A stretch of DNA of 51,444 nucleotides, from positions 1 to 51,444 of the IMG/VR virus record IMGVR_UViG_3300044991_001427, one strand, 5' to 3'. The notes below the pieces were generated by a model, which was not told the DNA's origin, did not search any database, and worked only from the letters and a program-made list of their open reading frames with translations. Both the position numbers and the translations under genes were made by a program. Numbering within the stretch: the first letter of the stretch is position 1; each line of letters begins with the position of its first letter. This DNA is from a virus. Of this stretch, positions 1 to 6,874 are shown in pieces.

Positions 1-126
1 CTGCCACGGTGATTCCAGCCGACAAGACCCCCGCGGACGCGCCAGCGGGGCACAGCGGGGCCGCAAACGGGCTCCCCGAGGGAGCCGTCGCCGAGTTCCG
101 GTTCCACCGGCAGCGGAAATTCTGCT
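1..126. repeat. Left copy of 126-bp terminal direct repeat
   Basis: Positions 1-126 are identical to 51311-51436. After the repeat the two ends diverge: this copy continues into the nuclease gene, while the right copy is followed by eight different bases. The offset gives a unit length of 51310 bp if the molecule is circular. The length equals k-1 of a k=127 de Bruijn assembly, so it may be an assembly overlap rather than a biological repeat. Confidence 0.9.
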
Positions 127-389
127 TTGACTGGGCCTGGCCGGCGCGCCTGGTGGCCCTGGAAATCGAAGGGGGGCTGTTTGGGCGCGGCAAACGCTGC
201 CCGACGTGCGGACGCCGGGCAGTTGCCGGACACAGCAGCATCGAGCGGATCAAGACGGACATGGAAAAATACAACCTGGCTTCCCTGGCCGGTTGGCGGG
301 TGCTACGGGTGACCCCGCAGCAGATGAGTTCTGGAGAGGCTGGCCGGTTGGTCCGGCTGGCATTGGCAACGAGTGGTTTACGGAGGTAG
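1..389 (+). CDS. PD-(D/E)XK-like phage endonuclease, C-terminal part (gene wraps the ends)
   Basis: The reading frame is open from the first base and matches the frame running off the right end (51193-51444), so this is the 3' part of a gene split by linearisation. Seen in the protein: an FDWAWP segment, then LEIEGG, a CPTCG cysteine pair, DMEKYN and GWRVLRVTP near the C-terminus. This order of Asp, Glu-x-Glu and a closing beta strand is typical of small phage PD-(D/E)XK nucleases of the Vsr/DUF559-like kind, which cut DNA or resolve branches. The CxxC insertion between the catalytic strand and the DMEKYN helix is unusual for that group. The exact substrate is unknown. Confidence 0.7.
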   Translation, partial: ATVIPADKTPADAPAGHSGAANGLPEGAVAEFRFHRQRKFCFDWAWPARLVALEIEGGLFGRGKRCPTCGRRAVAGHSSIERIKTDMEKYNLASLAGWRVLRVTPQQMSSGEAGRLVRLALATSGLRR

Positions 390-393
390 GACA

Positions 394-1083
394 ATGGCGA
401 AGAAACTGGAAACAGCGGACGCGGACGCATTGGCACGAATTGGCGATGCCCGCGAGAAACTGCGGGAGGCGGAGAGCCGGCACCTGATCGCGAAAGAGAA
501 CGCGAAGGCGGCCAAGTCCTCGTGGGAAGCGGCGGTCGAACACCTGACCACCGTGATTGATTCCGAGACGCGGCCCCTGCCGCTGTTCGACGCGGCGCCG
601 GCGGTCAGCCTGCCCGTGGTCGAAATCGTGAGCGGGACGGATCAACACGGGCTCGAGATCGGCACAAGCTGGCCTGTGGTCGAGATCCGGGCGGGAGGGA
701 TCGTGGTCCAGATCGACGCGGGCACTGTCCCGCTGGCCGACGGTGAGTACCTGGCCGAGCCGGACGTACAGACCGCGATTGCCGACGCCCGGACGGCAGG
801 CGTCGACGGTCCCGAGGCATGGTCCGAGTTCTGGGCCGGCTTGCAGGCCGGAGTCGCGGGGGCCTGGCGGGAGTTGCCGCTGAGCGAGGCCGGCATCACG
901 GGGAAGATTGCCGACACGCTGGCCGGCGCCGGTTGCGAGACGCTGGGGGCCCTGGTCGAGCGGATGGCCAGCGGGCTCGGGTGGAACGATGGGCTCAAGG
1001 GCATCGGGGAGGAGAAAGCGGCCGGGCTGGCGGACAAGCTGGCCGACTTCTGGAAGGACCATCCTGAATTCGTTCAGGCGTGA
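394..1083 (+). CDS. Helix-hairpin-helix-like early protein
   Basis: 229 aa. The ATG at 394 is chosen because GGAGG at 382-386 sits just upstream; an earlier in-frame start would overlap the nuclease. The N-terminal 60 residues are charged and helical (KLREAESRHLIAKENAKAAK), giving a likely coiled coil. The centre is beta-rich. The last 65 residues, with GAGCETLGALVERM and LKGIGEEKAAGLADKL, look like a helix-hairpin-helix nucleic-acid-binding fold with its glycine turns. A role in DNA or RNA binding is an inference; I do not recognise a named family. It follows the nuclease by four bases, so the two are probably co-transcribed. Confidence 0.7.
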   Translation: MAKKLETADADALARIGDAREKLREAESRHLIAKENAKAAKSSWEAAVEHLTTVIDSETRPLPLFDAAPAVSLPVVEIVSGTDQHGLEIGTSWPVVEIRAGGIVVQIDAGTVPLADGEYLAEPDVQTAIADARTAGVDGPEAWSEFWAGLQAGVAGAWRELPLSEAGITGKIADTLAGAGCETLGALVERMASGLGWNDGLKGIGEEKAAGLADKLADFWKDHPEFVQA

Positions 1084-1100
1084 GGCGGGAAACGAAACCA

Positions 1101-1121
1101 CGGCGGGGGCTTTCCCCGCCG
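1101..1121 (+). promoter_or_regulatory. GC hairpin in the csrA leader
   Basis: CGGCGGGG (1101-1108) and CCCCGCCG (1114-1121) form a perfect 8-bp stem with a 5-base loop, 19 bases before the csrA start. There is no following T run, so it is not an obvious terminator. It may shape access to the csrA ribosome binding site; that is inference. Confidence 0.45.
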
Positions 1122-1140
1122 GCATTGCGGAAGGAATCCC

Positions 1141-1347
1141 ATGCAGACGAAAGAAAAAGGCGGGTTGGTCCTGACTCGCAAACGTGGCCAGTCGATCGAG
1201 GTCGACGGGCCGGCGCGAATCGTGGTGGACCGGCTGGGCGGCGGCCGGGTGCGGTTGCGAATACTGGCTGACCGCGCGGTGACGGTGCTGCGGAGCGAGA
1301 TTGCGGAGCGGGAGGAAGGACATGGTGTACCAGAAGCCATTGGGTAA
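1141..1347 (+). CDS. csrA: CsrA/RsmA-family translational regulator
   Basis: 68 aa, close to the usual 60-70 of the family. The N-terminus LVLTRKRGQSIEV matches the first strand of CsrA (consensus LILTRR.GE...I), followed by ARIVVD, VRLRILA and a VLRSEI segment corresponding to the conserved VHREEI region with its RNA-binding arginine. CsrA dimers bind GGA motifs in mRNA leaders and repress or stabilise transcripts. Here the ribosome binding site itself reads GGAAGGA (1130-1136), containing the AAGGA type of CsrA target, so self-repression is possible (inference). Bacterial genomes normally carry csrA; on a phage it may retune host or phage mRNA translation. Confidence 0.85.
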   Translation: MQTKEKGGLVLTRKRGQSIEVDGPARIVVDRLGGGRVRLRILADRAVTVLRSEIAEREEGHGVPEAIG

Positions 1348-1543
1348 ATTCCGGCACTCCCGAGCGTCGCGAAAGCCCCGCGTCAGCCGTGCGGAAGTCG
1401 AGCCGGACCAAACCGTTCCCGCCGACGGCCCGTGCGACGGTGATGAGGCCATGCGGCTGATGCGCGATCGGCCGACTGGCGAGCGTGAAAACGTTGCCGA
1501 TGAGATTTGCGAGCGGGTGGCGAAATGGGGAGGGAGATCATGA
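1322..1543 (+). CDS. Small hypothetical protein overlapping csrA
   Basis: 73 aa, very polar, rich in Arg, Pro and Asp, with no recognised motif. The ATG at 1322 follows a good GGGAGGAAGGA ribosome binding site lying inside the end of csrA, and the gene overlaps csrA by 26 bases in another frame. Its stop overlaps the next start (ATGA at 1540), so it sits in a coupled operon. Function unknown. Confidence 0.55.
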   Translation: MVYQKPLGKFRHSRASRKPRVSRAEVEPDQTVPADGPCDGDEAMRLMRDRPTGERENVADEICERVAKWGGRS

Positions 1544-2109
1544 GCGAGGCAGCAAAACAGTTGCGAGACATTGCGAGATGTTGCCGAGACTGGAACATTG
1601 AACTGCGATCCGCGGCTGACGAAATCGAGCGGCTACAGGCCGACGTGGATTCGTGGCAAAAAACCGCGGTCATCCTAGGAGAGCAGCGAGACCAGAGGCA
1701 GGGAGAAAACGTGCGACTACAGGCTTCCCTCGACACCGTACAAGCCGCCGCCGTCAACGCGATCAGCGAGTGCAGCAGGCTGCGGGCGGAGAACGAGCGG
1801 CTGCAAGACAAATTGCGAGACGCTGAGGATGTCCGCGATCAGCGTTGGCAGATGGCTAAGGAAGCGAAAGCGGAGATCGAGCGGCTACAGGCGATCGTGG
1901 ACCGGCTGCCAAAGACGGCGGACGGTGTGCCGATCACGCCTGGGATCACAATCTGGGATTCGATCGGCGTGAAATCGTGGGAAGTTACCGGCGTAAACAC
2001 CAGGCTCGGAAAGCTGTCATGCGTGTACGGCCCAAATGGATCATTTGACGCCATCTGCAGTGGCTACTACTCCACCCGCGAAGCCGCCGAGAAAGCGAGG
2101 ACGCCATGA
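1540..2109 (+). CDS. Coiled-coil hypothetical protein
   Basis: 189 aa; starts at an ATGA overlap with the upstream gene. Residues about 5-130 are a long coiled coil with heptads such as EIERLQADVDSW, NERLQDKLRDAEDVRDQ and AEIERLQAIVDRL. The last 60 residues form a compact Trp/Gly/Tyr-rich tail (WDSIGVKSWEVTGVN) of beta character. Proteins with this build are common in phage early operons and often remain unassigned. The next gene again overlaps by ATGA. Confidence 0.65.
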   Translation: MSEAAKQLRDIARCCRDWNIELRSAADEIERLQADVDSWQKTAVILGEQRDQRQGENVRLQASLDTVQAAAVNAISECSRLRAENERLQDKLRDAEDVRDQRWQMAKEAKAEIERLQAIVDRLPKTADGVPITPGITIWDSIGVKSWEVTGVNTRLGKLSCVYGPNGSFDAICSGYYSTREAAEKARTP

Positions 2110-2477
2110 GAGGGCGACGCTACGAGCATTCCATCGACGCCTGGTCATGCTACCGGCTGAAGCAGATCATGTCCGGCGGAACCGAGCGAATCACGCCGGC
2201 GGAGCTGGACGCGCGAGTCGCCATCGAGCGCCGGCACGAAGCCGGGGCCGCGCTCGCCGACCATGAACAGGTGATGACCGAACTGCGGCGCGAACTTGGC
2301 GGCCGATGTCCGCGATGTGGATATCCGGTTCTTGACCTGTTGACGTGTCCGGATTGCGGGGAGAATATCTGGAGATCCGCGGGAGCCCCCACGGTGAGCG
2401 CAGGGGAATCCTGTCCGGCAGCCGGTGCAACTCCGGCCGTTCGCCGGGGGCCCGCGGAAATTCGCGGCTCATGTTGA
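2106..2477 (+). CDS. Zinc-ribbon hypothetical protein
   Basis: 123 aa. A helical, charged N-terminal half (AELDARVAIERRHEAGAALADHEQ) precedes a CPRCG...CPDCG pair at about residues 69-86, a four-cysteine zinc ribbon. The C-terminal 35 residues look disordered. It is the last gene of the left operon: its stop lies inside the -35 box of the next promoter. Probably a nucleic-acid or protein-binding accessory factor; no named family. Confidence 0.6.
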   Translation: MRGRRYEHSIDAWSCYRLKQIMSGGTERITPAELDARVAIERRHEAGAALADHEQVMTELRRELGGRCPRCGYPVLDLLTCPDCGENIWRSAGAPTVSAGESCPAAGATPAVRRGPAEIRGSC

Positions 2478-2503
2478 CGAGCCTACCCGAAACTCGCTAA
2501 AAT
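2474..2503 (+). promoter_or_regulatory. Sigma70-like promoter for the secreted-protein transcript
   Basis: TTGACG (2474-2479), an 18-base spacer and TAAAAT (2498-2503) lie between the end of the early operon and the start at 2571. Position and match to the consensus make this a convincing vegetative promoter, with a leader of about 60 bases. Confidence 0.6.
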
Positions 2504-2570
2504 TCCGTCCGTCGCACGAACGCGGCCACGGCTCGCATAGACGCGGGCACCCAAAACAACGAGGGGTGTC

Positions 2571-3428
2571 ATGCGTCCATTTATCGAAAAAAGCCGCCTG
2601 CCAGCGTTCGCCGGGGACCGACCCAACCGCGATAATCTCCGAGTCGCGCTCTTCCGCCTGCCGCTGCTGGAGGCTTTCTTTCCGGCGGGAAGGGCTCAAT
2701 GGGAGCCGCTGCGAGCATGCCGCAGAGGGGCCGTTCGATTCGGTGCCTGCCTCCTGATCCTGCTTTCGGCCGCCGCCGCCCTGGCCCAGTCGCCGCGGGC
2801 GACGATCACCGGCCCGCGCGAATCCCGCCCCGGCGCCCTGGTGGTCCTGGACGCCAGCGAGTCGGTTGGCACAGGCCGGCTTTGGCTGCTGGCGATCAGC
2901 CCCGAGGAAACCAGCTTCCTGCCGGTCGAACAGGGCCTGAAGTGCATTTTTGCCAGCCCGACCGCTGGAAAATACACGTTCGTCCTGGTCGTCAGCGGAA
3001 CCAACGCGAACGGCGGGCCGGCGGCGGACATGACGACGCACTCGATCGTGTTGACGGGAGTTGCTCCCCCAGATCCGCCGGACCCTCCGGCGCCGCCGGT
3101 ACCGACGTTGGGCCGGCGGCTGATCGTAGTCTTGCGGGAGAGTGGAGCGACGGACACAGCGACAGCGACAGCGATCCTGAAACTCAGGACGGACGAAGCG
3201 ATCCTGGAGCGGCTGCGGAGCAAAGACCACCCATCGCCGCTAGTCCTCGACCAGGACAGCGACAGCCCGCTAGTGCATCGGCTCAAACAAGAGATCGGCA
3301 GCGACCGCCTGCCGGTCCTGTTCGTCCTGGATTATTCAAGCGGAGCGTCCGGTAAGACGCTCGCCAAGGTGCCGATGCCAGCGAGTGCGGAAGGCGTCAT
3401 TGCGGCGCTCGGAAAGGCGGGTGGGTGA
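2571..3428 (+). CDS. Exported protein with PKD-like and thioredoxin-like parts
   Basis: 285 aa from the ATG at 2571 (GAGGGG upstream). About 57 residues in is a clear export signal, RFGACLLILLSAAAALAQ, so either the N-terminus is unusually long or translation starts later at a non-ATG codon. After it come a PKD/Ig-like beta domain (VVLDASESV...GKYTFVLVVSG), a proline-rich linker (PPDPPDPPAPPVP) and a C-terminal domain whose LIVVLRESG and RLPVLFVLDYS strands resemble a thioredoxin fold without the CxxC. Location would be periplasm or outer surface. It is the first gene after a new promoter and is followed by a peptidase with a touching start. The role, perhaps envelope modification, is inferred. 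Confidence 0.65.
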   Translation: MRPFIEKSRLPAFAGDRPNRDNLRVALFRLPLLEAFFPAGRAQWEPLRACRRGAVRFGACLLILLSAAAALAQSPRATITGPRESRPGALVVLDASESVGTGRLWLLAISPEETSFLPVEQGLKCIFASPTAGKYTFVLVVSGTNANGGPAADMTTHSIVLTGVAPPDPPDPPAPPVPTLGRRLIVVLRESGATDTATATAILKLRTDEAILERLRSKDHPSPLVLDQDSDSPLVHRLKQEIGSDRLPVLFVLDYSSGASGKTLAKVPMPASAEGVIAALGKAGG

Positions 3429-4183
3429 TGATTGACCGCAGGTGGATTGACGTTGATTTGGTACCGCCGAGAGGCATCGGCGTGGATGGATTCGCGGGGG
3501 CGTTGCCGGAATCCGAAGCCCAATTAGCCTGCGCTGATAGCGGCGACTTTATGTCCGCGTTCGACCTGATTCCGCGTGCTGACTGGCCGGACCTGATTGT
3601 CGCGCAGGGCGACCTGACGCGGCTTGACCCGTTCATTCGAGGGCAGGGCCGAGAGGGTTCTTGCGTTGGAAACGGAGCAGCGGCGGCGTTCGACCGATGC
3701 CAAGCGATTCAGCACGGCAAGATCGTCAGAACGTCGGCGATGAGCCTTTACAAGCGGATCGGCCGGAGTGCGTCATCGGGGGCCGTTGTCGGCGACGCAC
3801 TCACCGAGCTGAAAGAGCGCGGAATCCTTCCTGTCACAGGCGAACCGTTCCCGCACACTCACCCGGCAACTGGGTTCTCCCAGCGATTGCCGGACGGCTG
3901 GGAAGCGACCGCGTCTCAGTTCAAGGTTGAAGAATTCTGGCGGGTGTCAACGTTCGACGAGGCGGCAACCGCAACCTTCCTCGGGTTCGGGTTGGTGTAC
4001 GGGCGTTCGCGGCATTGTATCTGCGGCTGGCAGGCAGTCAAGGACGGCAAACGCTGGCTGCTGAAGTACAAAAATAGCTGGGAGAAAACCTGGGGAGAAA
4101 ACGGATTCGGCTACGATTCAGAATCGTTTCTACGCGGTGGGCCGAGTGGGTTTGCGATCAGAACTATCACAGTGAGGGAGTGA
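3428..4183 (+). CDS. Papain-like (C1A-type) cysteine peptidase
   Basis: 251 aa. The whole papain active-site set is visible: QGREGSC gives oxyanion-hole Gln73 and catalytic Cys79 with exactly the papain spacing (Gln to Cys six residues); RHCICGW gives His196; KNSWEKTWGENGFGY gives Asn216 and matches the papain KNSWG..WGENGY block. No signal peptide and no obvious long propeptide, although the first 45 residues could mask the site. Start is ATG 3428 or GTG 3425, both touching the upstream stop. C1A enzymes are rare in phages. Options are lysis through peptide cross-bridges, virion protein processing, or attack on host proteins. It adjoins small membrane proteins, which favours lysis, but that is inference. 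Confidence 0.75.
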   Translation: MIDRRWIDVDLVPPRGIGVDGFAGALPESEAQLACADSGDFMSAFDLIPRADWPDLIVAQGDLTRLDPFIRGQGREGSCVGNGAAAAFDRCQAIQHGKIVRTSAMSLYKRIGRSASSGAVVGDALTELKERGILPVTGEPFPHTHPATGFSQRLPDGWEATASQFKVEEFWRVSTFDEAATATFLGFGLVYGRSRHCICGWQAVKDGKRWLLKYKNSWEKTWGENGFGYDSESFLRGGPSGFAIRTITVRE

Positions 4184-4186
4184 GCA

Positions 4187-4570
4187 ATGGGAATCCTGGA
4201 ATCGTTTGCGAGTGCGGTCTATGGTCGCTTGACGGGCGACGATGACACGTTTGGATTTGATATCACGATGATCGTCAGCATCATCTCCGCCATCGCAGCG
4301 GCCCTGGAAAACTGCAATCCGCAGGGCGTCCAGGCGTTTGCGGAAGGGAAGCGGCGGGACCGGGCGGCTACGAATCGGCTGCGGACGTGTTGCGTCAACG
4401 CGGTGGATCAGGAGGTGCATGGCCCGCTACGGAAGGCGATTGCGGCAGGGCGACTGTATCGGGCGATTGTCGATGAGGCCGAGGCGTCGTCAAAGACGCT
4501 GATGGCAGGTAACACGGTGATGGCAGGAGACGTTTACGCTCAGATCATTGCCGAAGCGAAAGGCGTCTAG
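4187..4570 (+). CDS. Hypothetical protein with one hydrophobic segment
   Basis: 127 aa, three bases after the peptidase stop. Residues about 26-40 (ITMIVSIISAIAAAL) are hydrophobic but short for a firm membrane span. The rest is helical and basic, with a paired cysteine (RTCCVNAV). No family recognised. Co-transcription with the peptidase is likely. Confidence 0.6.
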   Translation: MGILESFASAVYGRLTGDDDTFGFDITMIVSIISAIAAALENCNPQGVQAFAEGKRRDRAATNRLRTCCVNAVDQEVHGPLRKAIAAGRLYRAIVDEAEASSKTLMAGNTVMAGDVYAQIIAEAKGV

Positions 4571-4660
4571 GATCTCTGCCCGACGCGATGCGGGCCGCCG
4601 CCGGGCGTGCACCCTGCCAAGAGTTCCGCCTGGCGGCATCTTACACGGAGGAAGACCACT

Positions 4661-4698
4661 CCCCGCGGACCCGGCCGCATGGACGCGGCCGCGCGGGG
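4661..4698 (+). promoter_or_regulatory. Strong bulged GC hairpin before a small ORF
   Basis: CCCCGCG (4661-4667) pairs with CGCGGGG (4692-4698), and CGGCCGC (4672-4678) with GCGGCCG (4685-4691), leaving a GACC bulge and a 6-base loop. It ends just before the GGGAGG ribosome binding site of the next ORF, so it may control its translation. No T run follows. The rest of the 136 bases between 4571 and 4705 shows nothing else. Confidence 0.5.
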
Positions 4699-4705
4699 CG
4701 GGAGG

Positions 4706-4873
4706 ATGAGAATGAACTTGCCGTTGCAGAGGATCCATGATTGCAGGTCGAGTTATGGCTGGCTGCTGTTTCCGCTGTGGTTCGGTAGGTGGATCGCGTG
4801 GTTCGACAACTATGGTTTGCGAATGACCAGTTCAATCGGGTTTCACAACTGCACACGGACGGGCGTTTACTGA
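4706..4873 (+). CDS. Small hydrophobic hypothetical protein
   Basis: 55 aa from ATG 4706 (or 53 aa from ATG 4712); GGGAGG lies just upstream. The middle (YGWLLFPLWFGRWIAWF) is strongly aromatic and hydrophobic and could insert in a membrane. No family recognised. Support comes from the ribosome binding site and its place in the run of small genes. Confidence 0.4.
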   Translation: MRMNLPLQRIHDCRSSYGWLLFPLWFGRWIAWFDNYGLRMTSSIGFHNCTRTGVY

Positions 4874-4916
4874 TGGCGGGTGCGAACTGCGGGACTTAGC
4901 TTAGGTGGAGCAGAGC

Positions 4917-5162
4917 ATGGCGAGAAGTCGTCAAGGCACGCGTTCGAGTCGCGTAGTCCCGGCTAAGATCACGAGGCTCGATAGGCGGCACATGCGGAAA
5001 CTGGACCGGAAAATAGCGATGCTTGACCACGCAATTTGGATCAACCAAATTTGCCGTCCGTCGCTCGCCATTTCACAGCGCCGAGAGCGGGACAAACTCG
5101 ATGACACGAGACGGTGGCTTAGGAATTGGATGAAGAATCCAAGCAGAACAGAAACATCATGA
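4917..5162 (+). CDS. Small basic hypothetical protein
   Basis: 81 aa, about a quarter Arg plus Lys, helical (RLDRRHMRKLDRKIAMLDHAIW). ATG 4917 is preferred over GTG 4905 because GGTGGAG is correctly spaced. The stop overlaps the next start (ATGA at 5159). Possibly nucleic-acid binding; no family recognised. Confidence 0.5.
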   Translation: MARSRQGTRSSRVVPAKITRLDRRHMRKLDRKIAMLDHAIWINQICRPSLAISQRRERDKLDDTRRWLRNWMKNPSRTETS

Positions 5163-5365
5163 CCATCTACGCGGCAATACTGATTCTCGCGTCGATGGCA
5201 GTCGGCGTGCTGCTGGCGGCCGGCTGGATTGCGATCGTGCGGCACGTGATGCCTGACGAGCCGCGCGGCATCCATCGCGACGACGTGGATCGTGAGTTTG
5301 AACGGGACTTTGGGCCGCTGGTTGAGGCCGGACACGAAGCGTATCGAGATCGGCGGGACGAATGA
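5159..5365 (+). CDS. Single-span membrane protein, holin/spanin-like in layout
   Basis: 68 aa starting at an ATGA overlap. Residues 3-27 (TIYAAILILASMAVGVLLAAGW) form one clean transmembrane helix, followed by a charged tail (DDVDREFERDFGPLVEAG). Size and layout fit a one-span holin or i-spanin-like protein, but no sequence family is recognised. The next gene starts by ATGA overlap. Confidence 0.55.
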   Translation: MTIYAAILILASMAVGVLLAAGWIAIVRHVMPDEPRGIHRDDVDREFERDFGPLVEAGHEAYRDRRDE

Positions 5366-6120
5366 ATATCGCAGCGGCAATTCTGATCTTGGGAGCGACC
5401 GGCCAGGCGAGCCGCGAGACGACGGTCCCGGTGCCGATAACTGGCGTTCTGTGGGGTGTGGTAGTCGGAGGGATGCGTGATGCCGTTGGTCGATTTACGT
5501 CAGTCGGAAATTCGGATTTTACCGCGCGAAACACGGCGGCGGCTCTTGGAAGACGCAGCCGAGAAATGGATGCCGAGCGAACCGGAGGACGGCGAGATGC
5601 TGATGGAGGGATCGGCTCCAAAACAAGACTGGGTTCCGTTGCACCCAAGCAAATCACGCTCAGCATCGACGGCCGCGAGCGAACCGGCTGGGCCTGGGGA
5701 GAGGCCGCCTACAGAGTCGCATCCTACGTTACCGACCGCAGGACCGACGGCTCCGTACGTTACGAGTACCGATTACGAATTCGAGGTTACGACGTTCGGA
5801 GGTCAACCAGAATTGAAAACGGTTCGGTCGTACTGACCACGGACGTTTGGGGCAGCATCGGACCCAATGGGGAACTCTACCGTGTTCGACTTACCATTAC
5901 TGCCGATGAATCTGGAACCAGCACTCGACTACGCGGGACGATTACCGGAGACAGTCGGATCGGCGACCGATGCGGACTGGTTGAGCGAGTCGCCGAACGA
6001 ATCATCTCCCGAGAACTCGCCTTCGTCCTCCGCAGAATCGAAGACGAGGGACGCGGACTGTACGCCAGCGGAGACATCCATCAACTTGGGAACGTACTGA
6101 TTGAGAGGCTGACCCGATGA
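5362..6120 (+). CDS. Hypothetical protein with hydrophobic N-terminus
   Basis: 252 aa, ATGA-coupled to the gene before. The N-terminus (MNIAAAILILGATGQ) resembles a short signal or membrane segment. Residues 100-250 look like a beta-rich folded domain (ITLSIDGRERTGWAWGEAAYRVASY, VVLTTDVWGSIGPNGELYRVRLTIT). A second plus-strand frame is open across most of the gene (see 5480-5836). Codon third positions favour this frame, and it alone continues by ATGA overlap into the next gene, so I take it as the main product. Function unknown. Confidence 0.6.
   Translation: MNIAAAILILGATGQASRETTVPVPITGVLWGVVVGGMRDAVGRFTSVGNSDFTARNTAAALGRRSREMDAERTGGRRDADGGIGSKTRLGSVAPKQITLSIDGRERTGWAWGEAAYRVASYVTDRRTDGSVRYEYRLRIRGYDVRRSTRIENGSVVLTTDVWGSIGPNGELYRVRLTITADESGTSTRLRGTITGDSRIGDRCGLVERVAERIISRELAFVLRRIEDEGRGLYASGDIHQLGNVLIERLTR
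5480..5836 (+). CDS. Possible overprinted gene in a second frame
   Basis: 118 aa lying wholly inside 5362-6120 in another frame. The ATG at 5480 has a good GGAGGG six bases upstream, and the start of the product (MPLVDLRQSEIRILPRETRRRLLEDAAEKW) looks like a real amphipathic helix; the second half is Pro/Ser/Thr-rich. After the stop at 5836 the same frame reopens at 5867-6100. It may be a true nested gene or a chance open frame in GC-rich DNA. Confidence 0.35.
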   Translation: MPLVDLRQSEIRILPRETRRRLLEDAAEKWMPSEPEDGEMLMEGSAPKQDWVPLHPSKSRSASTAASEPAGPGERPPTESHPTLPTAGPTAPYVTSTDYEFEVTTFGGQPELKTVRSY

Positions 6121-6287
6121 TCCTACCCCAGCAATCACCGCCGATCACCCGCCGCCCGTCGCCGCTGGCAACGCCGCGACACACGATTGTCACAACCCCC
6201 GATGGACGCCGGCTGACGCTGTTGTGTGCGATTCATCGGGGCGAGAGTTTGCACCATAATTCACTCCGATCCATGAGGAACTGTTAA
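6117..6287 (+). CDS. Short hypothetical protein
   Basis: 56 aa, beginning at an ATGA overlap with the upstream stop and ending two bases before the next ATG. Sequence starts MILPQQSPPITRRPSPL and has a TTPDGRRLTLLCAIHRGE core of beta-hairpin character. Tight packing between two genes is the main support. Function unknown. Confidence 0.45.
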   Translation: MILPQQSPPITRRPSPLATPRHTIVTTPDGRRLTLLCAIHRGESLHHNSLRSMRNC

Positions 6288-6289
6288 CG

Positions 6290-6868
6290 ATGATGACACC
6301 AGCAAAGCACTCAGATGACCCGTGGTACGCGAGATTAATCCTCCAGATCATGAGCCGCGAAGGGATCATGACCACGTTGGTTGTCGGAGTGATTGTCACC
6401 ATTGTCGTGTTCGGGTGGCTCAACGGGAAAAAAGAAATGGAGTCCAGGCAGAAGGTCAACGAGGACATGGCCAGCGCGTACAAAACCAACGCTGAGACGA
6501 ACAAAACCAACGCGGAGACGAACAAATCGGTATCGGATTCGGTCAAAAAGCTGGCGGCAATCGCAGACCAGAATATCGAGTTTCAACGCACCGTAATCGC
6601 CCAGCACGAGACATTGCAAAAGTACGTGATGGACGATTCCGAATGCACCAGACAGATCATGGAGGATGGAACGTTACCTGCTCGCGAAGTTCGCGACATG
6701 ATGGAAGCCGCAACGCGACTAATGACTCCGATTCCAGCCATTCGCGATGCTCAAGGCAAGGTGATGCTGGAATTGCTGGACGTGCAAAAGCAGGTGCTAC
6801 AGACCCTCAAAGAGCAATCAAAAAACGTCCAACCGCCGCCGAGCAATGGCGGCGCATCGAGGAGCTAA
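6290..6868 (+). CDS. Membrane-anchored coiled-coil protein
   Basis: 192 aa. One transmembrane helix at about residues 27-44 (TTLVVGVIVTIVVFGWL) is followed by a long helical region with a perfect repeat TNAETNKTNAETNK (about 64-77) and further heptads to residue 180, then a PPPSNGG tail. Topology with a short N-terminus and a large coiled coil resembles inner-membrane spanins and other lysis-accessory proteins. There is no lipoprotein partner in sight. Assignment to lysis is inferred from context only. Confidence 0.6.
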   Translation: MMTPAKHSDDPWYARLILQIMSREGIMTTLVVGVIVTIVVFGWLNGKKEMESRQKVNEDMASAYKTNAETNKTNAETNKSVSDSVKKLAAIADQNIEFQRTVIAQHETLQKYVMDDSECTRQIMEDGTLPAREVRDMMEAATRLMTPIPAIRDAQGKVMLELLDVQKQVLQTLKEQSKNVQPPPSNGGASRS

Positions 6869-6874
6869 TGCCCG

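Noticed and set aside
250-1452. 400-codon minus-strand open frame
   Set aside because: It lies opposite the helix-hairpin-helix-like and csrA genes, has Pro/Arg-rich nonsense composition and is a shadow of GC-rich coding DNA.
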